This document shows positions 18,058 through 27,143 of a stretch of 64,000 bases of DNA, in pieces. The notes beneath the pieces are model-generated. The model saw only the letters and a program-made list of their open reading frames with translations, was not told where the DNA came from and searched no databases. The stretch covers positions 1 through 64,000 of the forward strand of contig CAVOII010000007.1 of NCBI GenBank assembly GCA_963696025.1. Direction: 5' to 3'. Origin of the DNA: JABCYV01 sp963696025. Its GTDB lineage: Bacteria; Acidobacteriota; Terriglobia; Terriglobales; Acidobacteriaceae. The translations under genes and the position numbers were made by a program. Numbering within the stretch: position 1 is the stretch's first letter; each line of letters opens with the position of its first letter.

Positions 18058-18158
18058 GTGGCAAGTGTCGATGAATCCTGAATTGTCTCTTCGTAGTTCC
18101 GTACCCAGCACTTTTTTTCTTAGCCCTCTTTCGACTAGGGATAACCTCGTAGAGTTGT

Positions 18159-18220
18159 TTTGGCACCGCCTGGCTTTGCCGTGGCCGTGTTCTAGAGCCT
18201 GATCCGGAGCCCTTCCACCC
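18159..18220. repeat. Diverged repeat copy 2
   Basis: Direct-orientation partner of 17057-17119, sharing TGGCTTTGCCGT, TCTA-GAGCC-GATC and TTCCACCC. The pair brackets the broken reductase and the transposase remnant. Confidence 0.6.
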
Positions 18221-18509
18221 TTCGATTCCACCCTTCGAACCCGTTCACGTGCCAATACGCCCCTCGATTTCGCGAAGGCGTGCCCAGTTCAGGAAACCAG
18301 AGAACTGTGACGCCGGTGTGACACAAAACCTGCCGACACTACCAAAGTTGACATCATTGACAATCCTCGTAGCACCGAATTCAATAAGTTACGTGGCTGC
18401 AACGCGACCGGGGGAATTCGGCTTACAGGTCCGGCTGCCTACAAGAAATTTGCGTTATCGCGTTGGTAACGATTTGAAACGGTCGAATCGAGACGGCGAA
18501 GGAGGCGCG

Positions 18510-19094
18510 ATGCCGCAGATCTCGACGCAAGAGTTCGAACGGCTGCCGCTGCGGGTTCACGACTTTCTTGCTGGCGTGCCGCTCCACGACGTCTGGGCCG
18601 TTGATCTGCCGCGGACGCGCTCCGGCATCACGCTCGATGAGTATTTGCGGACGGCAAGCGGGCGTCGGTGCGCACTTTCGCCAGTCGCACGCGCACTCCT
18701 AAACATCCGTCTCTCCGTTGGCCGCCTGCTTGGTTTGGATCGCGAGCCTTCCGCAACCGCGTGGGAACCCTTCGCAACGCGTCTGACAACGGCCGATCGC
18801 TCCAAATCCCTAGCACTGGCGGGCACGCGCGAGGGGCTTTTCCGCATCGTGTACCGCTTCGAAAACGAGCAGCTCCTCGAGCTGATCAACCGCACCGCCC
18901 ACGCTGCGGCGTTAAGCGCTCTCGTCGAAACGGCACATTCCTACCGCTTCTATTTCGGCGTCTACGTGCGCAGTGTCGGCCGCTTCACGCCGCTCTACAT
19001 GGCCCTGATCGACCCGTTCCGCAAGCTAGTCGTCTATCCGTCACTCCTGCGCAGCGTCCGCGCGACCTGGGGCCAGACCTTCGGCGCTGCCTGA
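18510..19094 (+). CDS. DUF2867-type protein
   Basis: 194 residues from an ATG with GAAGGAGG upstream; the longer frame from 18249 has no ribosome site. The body (VPLHDVWAVDLPRTRSG, SVGRLLGLDRE, YFGVYVRSVGRFTPLYMALIDPFRKLVVYPSLLR, quoted in pieces) matches DUF2867, a SRPBCC-like family of unknown function often next to oxidoreductases. Monocistronic as far as can be seen. Confidence 0.75.
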   Translation: MPQISTQEFERLPLRVHDFLAGVPLHDVWAVDLPRTRSGITLDEYLRTASGRRCALSPVARALLNIRLSVGRLLGLDREPSATAWEPFATRLTTADRSKSLALAGTREGLFRIVYRFENEQLLELINRTAHAAALSALVETAHSYRFYFGVYVRSVGRFTPLYMALIDPFRKLVVYPSLLRSVRATWGQTFGAA

Positions 19095-19470
19095 CAACGG
19101 AGCGCCTTTTCATAGACAATTCACGGCGACTGACTTCAAATAAGTCGTCTGTTTGCACCGCAGTCCCGCGAATTCGACTTGCCGGCCGGCTGCCACCACT
19201 CATTTCTTTCCGAATTCGAGCAGAAAACACGATTTTCCGCCGCTCGAGAAGCCGCCACCAGCGCCGGATTGCGTGGACCAGTCAATTTCACCGCAGGCTC
19301 AAGGAATCAAGGAATTTAACACAAATACACCTTGACACTAAGCCAAAAGGAGTAGAAACTATCGGCAGTCCCTCCCTCCTGAGCGCAACGTGTCGTGAGC
19401 GTAGCGGTCACCTAATAGGCTTCCCCCGACCTTGTAGCTCAATAACTGCGCCGATCGGAGCATTGTCTTG
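19095..19470. other. Intergenic region upstream of LuxR-A
   Basis: 376 bp with no supportable gene. No copy of the TAGTC-ended dyad found elsewhere in the cluster was seen here. Confidence 0.4.
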
Positions 19471-20001
19471 ATGCGTAACGAAAAGTTACAGGCTGGCCTT
19501 CTTCTCGTGGACAGCAAACTTAAATTGCTTCACTTCAATTCTGAAGCGGTAAAGATCCTAGCTTACCCGACAGTTCCGGAGCGCATCAAACGACTAGATG
19601 TTTTTCTCAGCGACCGGGTAAGGTCGGGTCTGATCTCGGAATGCGCGGCGGAACAACAGTTCACCAAGGAATTCAAGTCGGGGAATCGTCGTTATACCTG
19701 TCGCACCTTCGCGCTTGAGCCGCAAGAAGCGGAAAGCTTCCAGCAGGCGACGGTGTTGTTGTTGGAAAGAAATCCATTTCGCGAAAATGCGTTGTCTCAG
19801 GCCTCGCAAATGTTCGGTTTTACCCCGCGCGAAAATCAGACAGTTGAGTTATTGTTACAGGGACTCACCAGCAAGGAGATTGCTACCCGCTTGGACATCA
19901 GTCCGAACACAGTCAAAGCCTTCGTACGACTGGTCATGGTTAAGATGGGAGTGACCACGCGTTCAGGCATAGTCGGTAAAATCTTCATATCACCTGCTTA
20001 G
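19471..20001 (+). CDS. PAS-LuxR transcriptional regulator A
   Basis: 176 residues from the ATG at 19471 (GGAG ten bases upstream). The N-terminal ~100 residues are PAS-like (GLLLVDSKLKLLHFNSEAVKIL). A LuxR HTH follows (about 112-172: FTPRENQTVELLLQGL, TSKEIATRLDISPNTVKAF, VMVKMGVTTRSGIVGK). There is no receiver Asp, so it probably senses by ligand or partner. Clearly paralogous to the regulator at 25601-26131. It ends 2 bp before the AMIN-domain gene, implying one operon. Confidence 0.85.
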   Translation: MRNEKLQAGLLLVDSKLKLLHFNSEAVKILAYPTVPERIKRLDVFLSDRVRSGLISECAAEQQFTKEFKSGNRRYTCRTFALEPQEAESFQQATVLLLERNPFRENALSQASQMFGFTPRENQTVELLLQGLTSKEIATRLDISPNTVKAFVRLVMVKMGVTTRSGIVGKIFISPA

Positions 20002-20003
20002 GT

Positions 20004-21482
20004 ATGGTTTGGATGACATTCCCACCTCGCATCGCCCACAAAGTGGCCATGCTGTCTCTGCTGACTGCCATGGCGGGGGCTTCTGGTTGGGCGGAATCGA
20101 AGTCAAGAACGAAAGTTCCTGCCGAAGCCATCGATCAGCAGCAGCCGGCGGCCGTCTCGCGGGTGAAAGTGATTCTTGAAAAAGGCTGGCCTGAAGTGGA
20201 GATCACGGCCACGCGCCCGCTTACACCTACCATTACCAAGCTCGAAAATCCGCTGCGCCTCATGATTGATCTGCCCAATGCCCGCATATCGGTGAAACAT
20301 AAGCGTGTCGACGTCCCCGGCGAAGATATCGGGGCGGTTCGCCTGACTCAATTTCCAATGACGCCGCCAGTGGTTCGGGTAGTGGTAGAACTGCTCAAGC
20401 CACTCAGCTACACCTGGGACGTGGCGGGCAACCGTCTTATGGTCCGCTTGCATGCGGAAGAAAAAGAAGTGACGTCCACGCCTCCTACGGTTCCTTCTCT
20501 TATGCATTCCCAGGAACCGGTAGCAGTTCCAGTTAGCCCAACCACTTCTGGCACGCTGGTGTTTGCGGAGAAGCTTGCCTCGGGGGCGTCGGTGACCGCA
20601 GGCGCAGATACGACTACGCTTCGCCTGGCCCGCGGAGGAGAGATACACATCTGTCCCGGAACTACGGTTTCCGTGACCCGCTCTCAAAGTGGTCCAGACT
20701 TGATGGTGGGCATGAGCACAGGAGCAGTGGAAACGCATTACACGTTGGAGAACGCGGCAGATGTAATCCAAACTCCGGATTTTCGCATCCTTTTGCGCGG
20801 GCCGGGCGAGTTCCACTACGCCATCAGCGCGGACTCCCGAGGTGATACATGCATGCGTGGGCTGCCCGGCAACACTGCCCCCGCCATCATTTCTGAGCTG
20901 ATGGGGGATGGAACCTATCAGTTGGAGCCCAGCGAAGGCACCGTTTTCCACTCCGGACATATCAACGCCGCGGATACCGCCTTGCATTCGGCGCGCGGCG
21001 TCGTAACCGCGCTGCCGGGAGATTGCGGCTGCCCGGCTCCGCCAGTCCCAGTCATGCTCGCCTCAGCGTCACCAACTCCTATCGACAGCGATCAGCTCCG
21101 ATCGGTGCATTTGGCACAGCGGGATGAAGCCTCACGGCCAATACCGCCCGGGGCATCGTCAGGGAATACGGATCCGAACAGCGTATCAACTCTGCAAGTA
21201 GCGCCGGGATCGGAAACGGCTCCGCTTCCACCTCCCAGGCCAAATGAAGTTCGTGTGCACCTGGAAGCTCCGATCGTCTACCGTGCCGCCGCGACTCCTC
21301 CGCCGCCGAAACCGCCCGCAATCGCCGACGTGCAAAACCTGCCCTTAGGCTCCTCCGCGCCTCCAGGCTCGCTTGCGCATGCGGCGGGTCCTCCTGATCC
21401 GCCAGCCGACGGGCAGAACAAACCACCTCACCGTGGTTTCTTTGGCAAAGTCAGGGGCATCGTGTCGTCGATATTCCGCTAG
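20004..21482 (+). CDS. Secreted AMIN-domain protein with FecR-like middle and Pro-rich tail
   Basis: 492 residues. A signal peptide (about 14-30, ending SGWA) precedes an AMIN domain (about 52-150: VILEKGWPEVEITATRPLTPT, IDLPNARIS, VRVVVELLKPLSYTWD, in pieces), a module that targets proteins to peptidoglycan or secretins. Residues about 180-340 have FecR-like features (ARGGEIHICPGTTVSVT, LMVGMSTGAVETHYTL). Residues 350-480 are low-complexity Pro/Ala, suited to spanning the periplasm. It starts 2 bp after LuxR-A. A role in an envelope complex is inferred, with no partner proven. Confidence 0.72.
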   Translation: MVWMTFPPRIAHKVAMLSLLTAMAGASGWAESKSRTKVPAEAIDQQQPAAVSRVKVILEKGWPEVEITATRPLTPTITKLENPLRLMIDLPNARISVKHKRVDVPGEDIGAVRLTQFPMTPPVVRVVVELLKPLSYTWDVAGNRLMVRLHAEEKEVTSTPPTVPSLMHSQEPVAVPVSPTTSGTLVFAEKLASGASVTAGADTTTLRLARGGEIHICPGTTVSVTRSQSGPDLMVGMSTGAVETHYTLENAADVIQTPDFRILLRGPGEFHYAISADSRGDTCMRGLPGNTAPAIISELMGDGTYQLEPSEGTVFHSGHINAADTALHSARGVVTALPGDCGCPAPPVPVMLASASPTPIDSDQLRSVHLAQRDEASRPIPPGASSGNTDPNSVSTLQVAPGSETAPLPPPRPNEVRVHLEAPIVYRAAATPPPPKPPAIADVQNLPLGSSAPPGSLAHAAGPPDPPADGQNKPPHRGFFGKVRGIVSSIFR

Positions 21483-21489
21483 AAGATGT

Positions 21490-21514
21490 AGGCGCGAGCG
21501 TCTCGCTCGTGCCT
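21490..21514. terminator. Hairpin between convergent genes
   Basis: An 11-bp stem AGGCGCGAGCG / CGCTCGTGCCT (one G-T pair) with loop TCT lies between the converging AMIN and GAF-TonB genes. It has no T run, so it may also be a dispersed repeat. A bidirectional stop is inferred. Confidence 0.45.
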
Positions 21515-21520
21515 GCATTG

Positions 21521-22723
21521 TTAGGGCAGTGCGAAATCGAGAGTGATGTGACTCTCAAAGCCTGTGGCCAGGCCATTCCTAAGAAGAGGGTTGAAACGCC
21601 ACTGGCGCATGGCTGTGGCGGTAGCCAGCGCTAGTTGGGAATCGCCTGCGATGCGGCTAACCCGTTCGACTGATCCGTCTTTGCCCACAATCACTTTCAT
21701 CACTACAGTACCCTGAATCCGCCGGTCTCGTGCCTCCGACGGATACTCTGGATCAACTCGTCGAAGCAGGAGTGCATTGGCGACATCTTCCAAAATTAGC
21801 ACTGGGGAACTGAGCACTGGAAGTGCGGATGCGTCGCTTCGGTTCGTGGCGGCGTCCGCGTCTTGCGATGTCTTCTCTGCAGGCAATGGATCGCGTGACG
21901 GAGCAACCGACGGCGGTGCAACCAGCGATGCCGGCGGGACCATGATTGCTGATTTCACTTGTGTCGGTCCTTGAGCTGGCCCGGCCGCAGCAGCGCCCAG
22001 CATCCATCCCATCAACAGCGGCAATCCAATGAGAGTGACAAGCAGGGTCCAATGAATTGAGGGCGCCGCCGGAATCCTAAGTTTCAGCTGTGGACGAGAG
22101 CCGAGAAGGCTTGGCCGTCGAGAGACTCGCGGTGGGGAGACTGGCCGGGCATCGACATCAGGCACCAGCGCCGGCGTCTTAAGCGTCTCGCTCGGATCGA
22201 TATTCACAGCGGCGACGCGGTGGACGAGTTTTTCCAGCATCAGCACATCGCGATCGCAGAAGTCGCGGGGGCGAGGCGAAAAAATCTCGATTACTCCCCG
22301 CACATTGTTTTTAGTCTGCACACGGACAATCAGGAGGGAGCGCAAGCCAAATCTGCGGCAGACGGCGGCGTCAAATCGAGAATCAGCCTCAGCATCATCG
22401 CAACGCTGTATTTCACCAGTGCGGAGGCAAGCATGCAGTATCGCAGAATGAGCATTTAGATAAACTACAACATCGCCTGCGGTTGCTCCGCTTCTGGCGG
22501 GGCAAATCCTCTCGCCCCCTCTGGCTAAAACGATTGCGGCCCCAGTTGCATTGCTCGCCAGTCGTGCTTCCTTAACGATCTGCTCCAGGTCGGGGTTAAC
22601 CGGCTCTGCCACGGAAGTTAGCGCGCTGCAATCGGACAACGGAGCGCCAGCCGCACCGTCCCCGTTCGAAGCGGGGCGGGCATCGCTGTACCGATCAATC
22701 CGCGAAATGGTGTGATGCGCCAT
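21521..22723 (-). CDS. GAF-TM-TonB_C fusion protein
   Basis: 400 residues from the ATG at 22723, chosen because it starts MAHHTISR just before the GAF domain; the frame opens at 22831. GAF-like region about 45-185 (LASNATGAAIVLARGGERI, GLRSLLIVRVQTKNNVRGVIEIFS). One membrane helix about 224-248 (WTLLVTLIGLPLLMGWMLGAA). A Pro-rich periplasmic linker, then a TonB C-terminal domain about 318-400 (LLRRVDPEYPSEARDRRIQG, VVMKVIVGKDGSVE, AMRQWRFNPL). Normal TonB proteins have only a short cytoplasmic start, so the cytoplasmic GAF sensor is the odd part. Confidence 0.82.
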   Translation of the reverse strand: MAHHTISRIDRYSDARPASNGDGAAGAPLSDCSALTSVAEPVNPDLEQIVKEARLASNATGAAIVLARGGERICPARSGATAGDVVVYLNAHSAILHACLRTGEIQRCDDAEADSRFDAAVCRRFGLRSLLIVRVQTKNNVRGVIEIFSPRPRDFCDRDVLMLEKLVHRVAAVNIDPSETLKTPALVPDVDARPVSPPRVSRRPSLLGSRPQLKLRIPAAPSIHWTLLVTLIGLPLLMGWMLGAAAAGPAQGPTQVKSAIMVPPASLVAPPSVAPSRDPLPAEKTSQDADAATNRSDASALPVLSSPVLILEDVANALLLRRVDPEYPSEARDRRIQGTVVMKVIVGKDGSVERVSRIAGDSQLALATATAMRQWRFNPLLRNGLATGFESHITLDFALP

Positions 22724-22959
22724 GGTGATTTGCTTACCACCAACCGCAGGATTCTGCGGGGACGCAATTCTGGAGGGGACTGAATTATACCCCGCTTTGC
22801 GCGTTTTAAAGAGCTGAATTTTGATCCTCATTCCCTCCCAAGATTCTGGCTTGGGTTCGCTCGGTTTTTGGTATAAACCGAGAGGCTAGTTCATTCGGAG
22901 GCATTGCCCCCGAACCCGTTGCCGCGTATAAAGTCCCGCGGCCATTTCGCGTAACCGAA

Positions 22960-23232
22960 GTGGCTAATCTGTTGGGACGAGAGATCACTGGCGTGGTTGA
23001 CAAGGAAAAGGAGCAGGAGTGGATTGAGAAGTATCGGGAAGCAATGATCCGTGCTACCCCGCGCAAAGACTCTCGGCTCAAGCGCGCATGGAGAGCCGGC
23101 GCGGGATTTCTTACAGCTCTGTTTCATAAGTCCGCAAATACGCCGGCAAATATCCAGCCCGGCAGTCCGGCAAAGAAGAGTTTGAGCGAAACACCATCCC
23201 CGGAACCGCACCAGGAGAAAAAGGCTGGCTGA
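22960..23232 (+). CDS. Small basic protein of unknown function
   Basis: 90 residues from a GTG, with EKEQEWIEKYREAMIRATPRKD and KRAWRAGAGFLTALFH suggesting an amphipathic helical protein. No ribosome site precedes the GTG. The frame continues upstream to 22825, so the real start is uncertain. I do not recognise it. Divergent from the GAF-TonB gene. Confidence 0.4.
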   Translation: MANLLGREITGVVDKEKEQEWIEKYREAMIRATPRKDSRLKRAWRAGAGFLTALFHKSANTPANIQPGSPAKKSLSETPSPEPHQEKKAG

Positions 23233-23310
23233 AGCGCCGGTGCGCCTATATTTTTGGGCGCCACAACTCCGAATGTTGGCGCCCACCCCATCACTCTTCT
23301 CTTTCAGTTT

Positions 23311-24969
23311 TCAGTCGCCCGTCCCGCAGCTGCAAATGCCGTGACCACTGCCCAGTTTTTGGATAAAGCTGCAATCAGATTGCAGGGCGGACAGCTGGGA
23401 ACTGCTCAGGGGAGACAGGTGAGATGGTCCTTCCGTTGCGGCAAAGACACCAGGTCCTGCTGCCTGGATATGCGTGGACCACGACGTCAGCATTCCCGCA
23501 GGCGTAATCGCACCCGCGTTACAGGTAGGATTGCTGGTCTGGTCGGCGGATACGATCGTGACCGAGCCGACGTTCAGCGTCACTTGCGTAAGTGTGTTTG
23601 AGGTCAGATCGTTGTTCACCGAAAGTATACGTTCCCCATCGGCGGACACCGGACATCCACAGCATTCGTTCATTTCCTGGATCGAGTCGAAGACATAAAT
23701 CATAGCGCAAAGGTTTCCACCGGTGAGGCCCGGATTGATAACGGTGACGGTAGCATCCGGGGCGCCGGCAGTATTCGCGTTGGAGAAATAATTAATGGCG
23801 GCAGCTGGCATCACCACGACTGTTCCCGAGCCACTGATGGATCCCGAAGTGGCTGAGATCACCGCATTGCCGATATTCTCAGCCAGGGCAAGGCCCGGAC
23901 TGGTAATGGCCGCGACCGTTGGATTGCCCGACGCCCAGGTCGCCGAGCTGGTGACATCCTGAGTGCTTCCGTCACTGAATGTACCGGTAGCGCTCAGTTG
24001 CTGCGTAGCGCCCAGCCCGATGGATGAATCCGCAGGTGTGACCGCGATGGAAACCAAGGCGGCCGCCGACACGTTGAGCGAGCCCCTTCCAGTAATCGAA
24101 CCCGCTCCTGCTGTAATGGCTGCTGTACCCACCCCCTGCGCAGTCGCTAGGCCGGTCCCACTGATGGTCGCCACGCTGCTTGGAGTGCTCGACCAAACTA
24201 CGGAGCCAGTCAGGTTCTGGATGCTGCCATCGCTGTACGTTCCGGTTGCGGATAGTTGCTGCGTGTCGCCCTTGGGAACGGTGGCACTGACAGGAGCTAC
24301 CACAATCGAAACCAAGGATGCCGAAGATACAATGAGGGCGCCTGTTCCACTGATCGATCCAGAGGTGGCCGTGACTGTCGCTGTTCCAACAGACTGGGCG
24401 CTGGCGAGACCTGTGCTGCCGATGGCGGCGACGCCGGAGGGAGAAGCCGTCCAAGCCACCGCGCTGGTCACGTCTTGTGTACTGCCATCACTATACTTTC
24501 CCGTGGCGGCAAACTGCTGCGTATTCCCCTTGGCAACAACAGGATTGGGAGGCGCTACCGCAATTGAAACTAAAGCCGCCCCAGACACGGTTAGCTTCGT
24601 CGCACTGCTGACCGCACCTGACGCAGCGGTCACCATGGTCGCGCCCGACTGCTTGCTGACCGCCATGCCGGAGGAGCTAACGGCCGCAATTGTTGGCTGA
24701 GTACTATTCCACGTTACCTCGTGGGTCATGTCTTCCTGGCTGCCATCGCTGAATGAGCCTGTAACGGTAAATTGCTGGGTCTTGCCCAGCGCGAGCACGG
24801 GGTTCGCCGGGGAAATGGAAAGCGATTTTAGGGTTTTAGCGCCCGGCGTGGCGGCGCCCGGCAAGCTATTACCTCCGCAGCCGGATAGGCCCATCGCCAA
24901 CAAGAAGATTAGGGTTGCGGTCGTCAGGTTTTTCTCAAAGCCCATGTTCCAAATGGAGCGGCGTGTCAT
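23311..24969 (-). CDS. Lipoprotein with four BIG2 Ig domains and an 8-Cys C-terminal domain
   Basis: 552 residues. A lipobox (MGLSGCGG, Cys about 31) is followed by four bacterial Ig-like group 2 repeats of about 85 residues (46-385), each with TQQFxATGxYSDGSTQDVT and a G-x-A-T-V/I-T-A turn. The last ~160 residues form a cysteine-rich domain: NYFSNANTAGAPDATV, LCAMIYVFD, NECCGCPV, CSFIQ, ICSC. Its eight cysteines align with those of the protein at 28084-28674. Surface display on an Ig stalk is inferred. Tandem dyads lie about 60-105 bp upstream. Confidence 0.85.
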   Translation of the reverse strand: MTRRSIWNMGFEKNLTTATLIFLLAMGLSGCGGNSLPGAATPGAKTLKSLSISPANPVLALGKTQQFTVTGSFSDGSQEDMTHEVTWNSTQPTIAAVSSSGMAVSKQSGATMVTAASGAVSSATKLTVSGAALVSIAVAPPNPVVAKGNTQQFAATGKYSDGSTQDVTSAVAWTASPSGVAAIGSTGLASAQSVGTATVTATSGSISGTGALIVSSASLVSIVVAPVSATVPKGDTQQLSATGTYSDGSIQNLTGSVVWSSTPSSVATISGTGLATAQGVGTAAITAGAGSITGRGSLNVSAAALVSIAVTPADSSIGLGATQQLSATGTFSDGSTQDVTSSATWASGNPTVAAITSPGLALAENIGNAVISATSGSISGSGTVVVMPAAAINYFSNANTAGAPDATVTVINPGLTGGNLCAMIYVFDSIQEMNECCGCPVSADGERILSVNNDLTSNTLTQVTLNVGSVTIVSADQTSNPTCNAGAITPAGMLTSWSTHIQAAGPGVFAATEGPSHLSPLSSSQLSALQSDCSFIQKLGSGHGICSCGTGD

Positions 24970-25032
24970 AGTCGAAACCTTCTTTTTTAATTTGCTGCGT
25001 GCTCGGGGAAGGCTCGGCGCTGCAATCGAATT

Positions 25033-25073
25033 ACGCCATAAGCGTTAGTCGACCTACACCATAAGTGTTAGTC
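25033..25073. promoter_or_regulatory. Tandem dyads upstream of the BIG2 lipoprotein
   Basis: Two copies 23 bp apart: ACGC-CATAA-GCGT then TAGTC (25033-25050), and ACAC-CATAA-GTGT then TAGTC (25056-25073). The third base of the left arm changes with its partner in the right arm, which preserves the dyad. Two-turn spacing suits a dimeric HTH activator. Binding by the LuxR-type proteins is a hypothesis. Confidence 0.5.
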
Positions 25074-25180
25074 CGACACGAATACAACTGCCAGTCTGGT
25101 TTAAACCCGAGGCAGTAGCAAAAAGGGATTAGTACAAATGGCCGATTGGGGGAGAAGGGACTAGCTCAAACTCAAACTGC

Positions 25181-25510
25181 TCACTGTGGCAGGGAAAACA
25201 AAAACTTAAGCCCAGAGAGGTAGCTCTCAGCTTCCAGGTTCTGTTTTCTCGTCCACCGTACTTGCAAGAGACTAGGAATCGCTACCGGAACATCTCCAAC
25301 GCCAATTTCACACAGCAACAGAGAAGACTTGGAAATTGGCTGCTGGCTTAGGAAGCAGATCCCTCCCTTGCTCATGTTCTGAACTCTTCCCAGGACAGGC
25401 GCGCGTGGTTCCTCTTTTGCTTTTAGCGGCAGGACGTCCTGAGCCTTGATATCCAGCACTTGAGGAAACCGAGGATGGCGCCGACGATCCCGTTCTGAGA
25501 CACGTTTCAC
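25181..25510 (-). CDS. PilZ-domain protein
   Basis: 109 residues from a GTG. The c-di-GMP-binding signature is present: RRRHPRF near the start (RxxxR-like) and NMSKGGICF (N/DxSxxG), followed by a beta-barrel pattern ending LSGLKFLF. A single PilZ domain without output suggests a c-di-GMP adaptor. It lies about 90 bp downstream of LuxR-B on the same strand, so the two could be co-expressed. The start codon is only moderately sure. Confidence 0.75.
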   Translation of the reverse strand: MKRVSERDRRRHPRFPQVLDIKAQDVLPLKAKEEPRAPVLGRVQNMSKGGICFLSQQPISKSSLLLCEIGVGDVPVAIPSLLQVRWTRKQNLEAESYLSGLKFLFSLPQ

Positions 25511-25600
25511 GATGCGGGATGATTACGCGAATGGCGCTCAACGTAAACTCCTCAAATGGATTAGTTCCCCAAGGCTACGCAATCGCTCTAGCTGAGATTT

Positions 25601-26131
25601 CTATACTTGCGGCCCAACCACCTTGCCTACAATTCCGGAGCGTGTGGATACCCCCATTTTCACCATGACCAACCGGAGAAACGCCTTGACGGTATTGGGG
25701 CTGATGCTCATCCGGGCCGCGATTTCCTTGCTCGTGAGGCCTTGCAGCAGCAGTTCAACGGTTTGGCGCTCACGCTCGGTCAAATCAAATTGTTTCGAAA
25801 TCTGCGATAGTGCCGTGTTCCCCGAGGAATGTCTTTCCATCAGAACAGCTACCGCCAGGCCGTCCTCGCTGTCATGGCTATTTAGACGGAATGTGCGGCA
25901 AATATACCTCCGCTTACCCGACTTGAACTCCTTCACGAAATCCAGCGATTCCCCTGCTTGCCGGTCGACCAGACTGGATCTGACTTTGTCCGCCAGAAAT
26001 GTATTCAGGCGCCTGATCTTTGCCGGCGTGTTGGGGAAGGTAAGGATTTGTACCGCCTCTGCATTACAGGCAATGGGACTCAGCGTTGGGCCCACAAGCA
26101 AGAAACCAGGTTCTGATGTTCCGATCGGCAC
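25601..26131 (-). CDS. PAS-LuxR transcriptional regulator B
   Basis: 176 residues from the GTG at 26131, preceded by GGGAG. That start aligns exactly with regulator A (GFLLVGPTLSPIACNAEAV against GLLLVDSKLKLLHFNSEAV). The frame stays open to 26368, giving a basic leader I do not believe. The HTH (GLTSKEIAARMSISPNTVKA) and the tail VKMGVSTRSGIVGK are nearly identical to regulator A, so both may bind the same kind of site. Divergent from the secreted-protein gene at 26558. Confidence 0.82.
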   Translation of the reverse strand: MPIGTSEPGFLLVGPTLSPIACNAEAVQILTFPNTPAKIRRLNTFLADKVRSSLVDRQAGESLDFVKEFKSGKRRYICRTFRLNSHDSEDGLAVAVLMERHSSGNTALSQISKQFDLTERERQTVELLLQGLTSKEIAARMSISPNTVKAFLRLVMVKMGVSTRSGIVGKVVGPQV

Positions 26132-26438
26132 GATTACTCCCTGATCCGTTCGATTCGTCGTGTTTCTTTGTGCGCTGCGAGGCCATCGGACCCCTTCCTG
26201 CAAACTCAATTCGCACCGCGCATGCATGGGGCTGCGATGCGGCTGGGCACCGTTGCGAGTGCCACGAAAGTTGAATTGAATTCTCACTAACAGCAGGTCA
26301 CTGGCTCGCGACACTGCAACTGGGCTAAGCCCTGTGGGGGAGGAAACGACGCGCCGGGAGTTTGCCATCTTCCCCTTCGTTTGTCAAGCCTTAACGCTTT
26401 CTTGGGACCGTTCACGTGGTCCGTTAGTAAAAATGAAT

Positions 26439-26470
26439 TAGCCCCAATGGGCTACCCATATGGGTTAGTC
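26439..26470. promoter_or_regulatory. Paired dyads between LuxR-B and secreted-protein gene
   Basis: TAGCCC-CAAT-GGGCTA at 26439-26454 is a perfect 6-4-6 dyad. It abuts ACCCATATGGGT-TAGTC at 26454-26470, a perfect 12-bp palindrome with the same TAGTC tail as the 25033 sites. They lie in the divergent control region. Confidence 0.5.
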
Positions 26471-26557
26471 ACAACGACTAATACAAGGGCGCTATTGCGG
26501 CAAGCCGGGGTGAAGTGATCTACTTTCGAGTGTTCTCGGAAACACCCGGAGACAGTT

Positions 26558-27073
26558 GTGCCCGCCTTTCCTGCCGCTCCTCTAAAGCGCCCCCAACATA
26601 GTGCCGCCGCGGCCAGGTTGCTAGCTCTAGGCTTCGTTTTGTGTTTGGCAGGGCGACTGCCGCTTTTGGCGGAAACTGTGAAGTCCAAAGAGGTTTCGTC
26701 GAAGCCGCCGACGATCGCTGCCAAATTAAGGGAAGATCCGGGAAAAGTCGTGCCAGATCCAGCCCCCGTCAAGAATGGAGAGGCCGATCCGGCACTCTGT
26801 GTGAAACCAGACGGCGCCCCGAAATCGACTCCGAATGCCCGCGAACCCCGGGACGGCTCCCCCGTCGTAATCGAGCCAGCGACTGCCAAGTCGAGCGACT
26901 TTGATTCGGGTGCTCAATCGACCTCAGATCATTCCAGTTCCGAAATGATCACAGACAAGCTGAAGCTTTCTCTCGAGCCAAAGACAAAGACCGATTCTGC
27001 GTCCGAACCGGCTGCACAATGTGGGCGCGAGGAGAACGGGACCCAGGCCCGAGAGGATGCACCGTCTAACTGA
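26558..27073 (+). CDS. Small secreted hydrophilic protein, unknown
   Basis: 171 residues from a GTG with GGAG seven bases upstream. A basic start and hydrophobic helix (RLLALGFVLCLAGRLPLLAE) form a signal peptide. The rest is rich in Lys, Pro, Ser and Asp with two Cys and no recognised domain, probably disordered. About 70 bp before the STN-like gene on the same strand, so probably an operon. Confidence 0.55.
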   Translation: MPAFPAAPLKRPQHSAAAARLLALGFVLCLAGRLPLLAETVKSKEVSSKPPTIAAKLREDPGKVVPDPAPVKNGEADPALCVKPDGAPKSTPNAREPRDGSPVVIEPATAKSSDFDSGAQSTSDHSSSEMITDKLKLSLEPKTKTDSASEPAAQCGREENGTQAREDAPSN

Positions 27074-27143
27074 TAAAATGCTTATGTTGGATTCGTATTT
27101 CTGTAAATGCCTTCTTGGCACGAACCGGGGTCCTAGAGTTTCC

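Noticed and set aside
26452..26889. Minus-strand open frame opposite the small secreted protein
   Set aside because: No signal or motif; the plus strand has a good ribosome site and a signal peptide.
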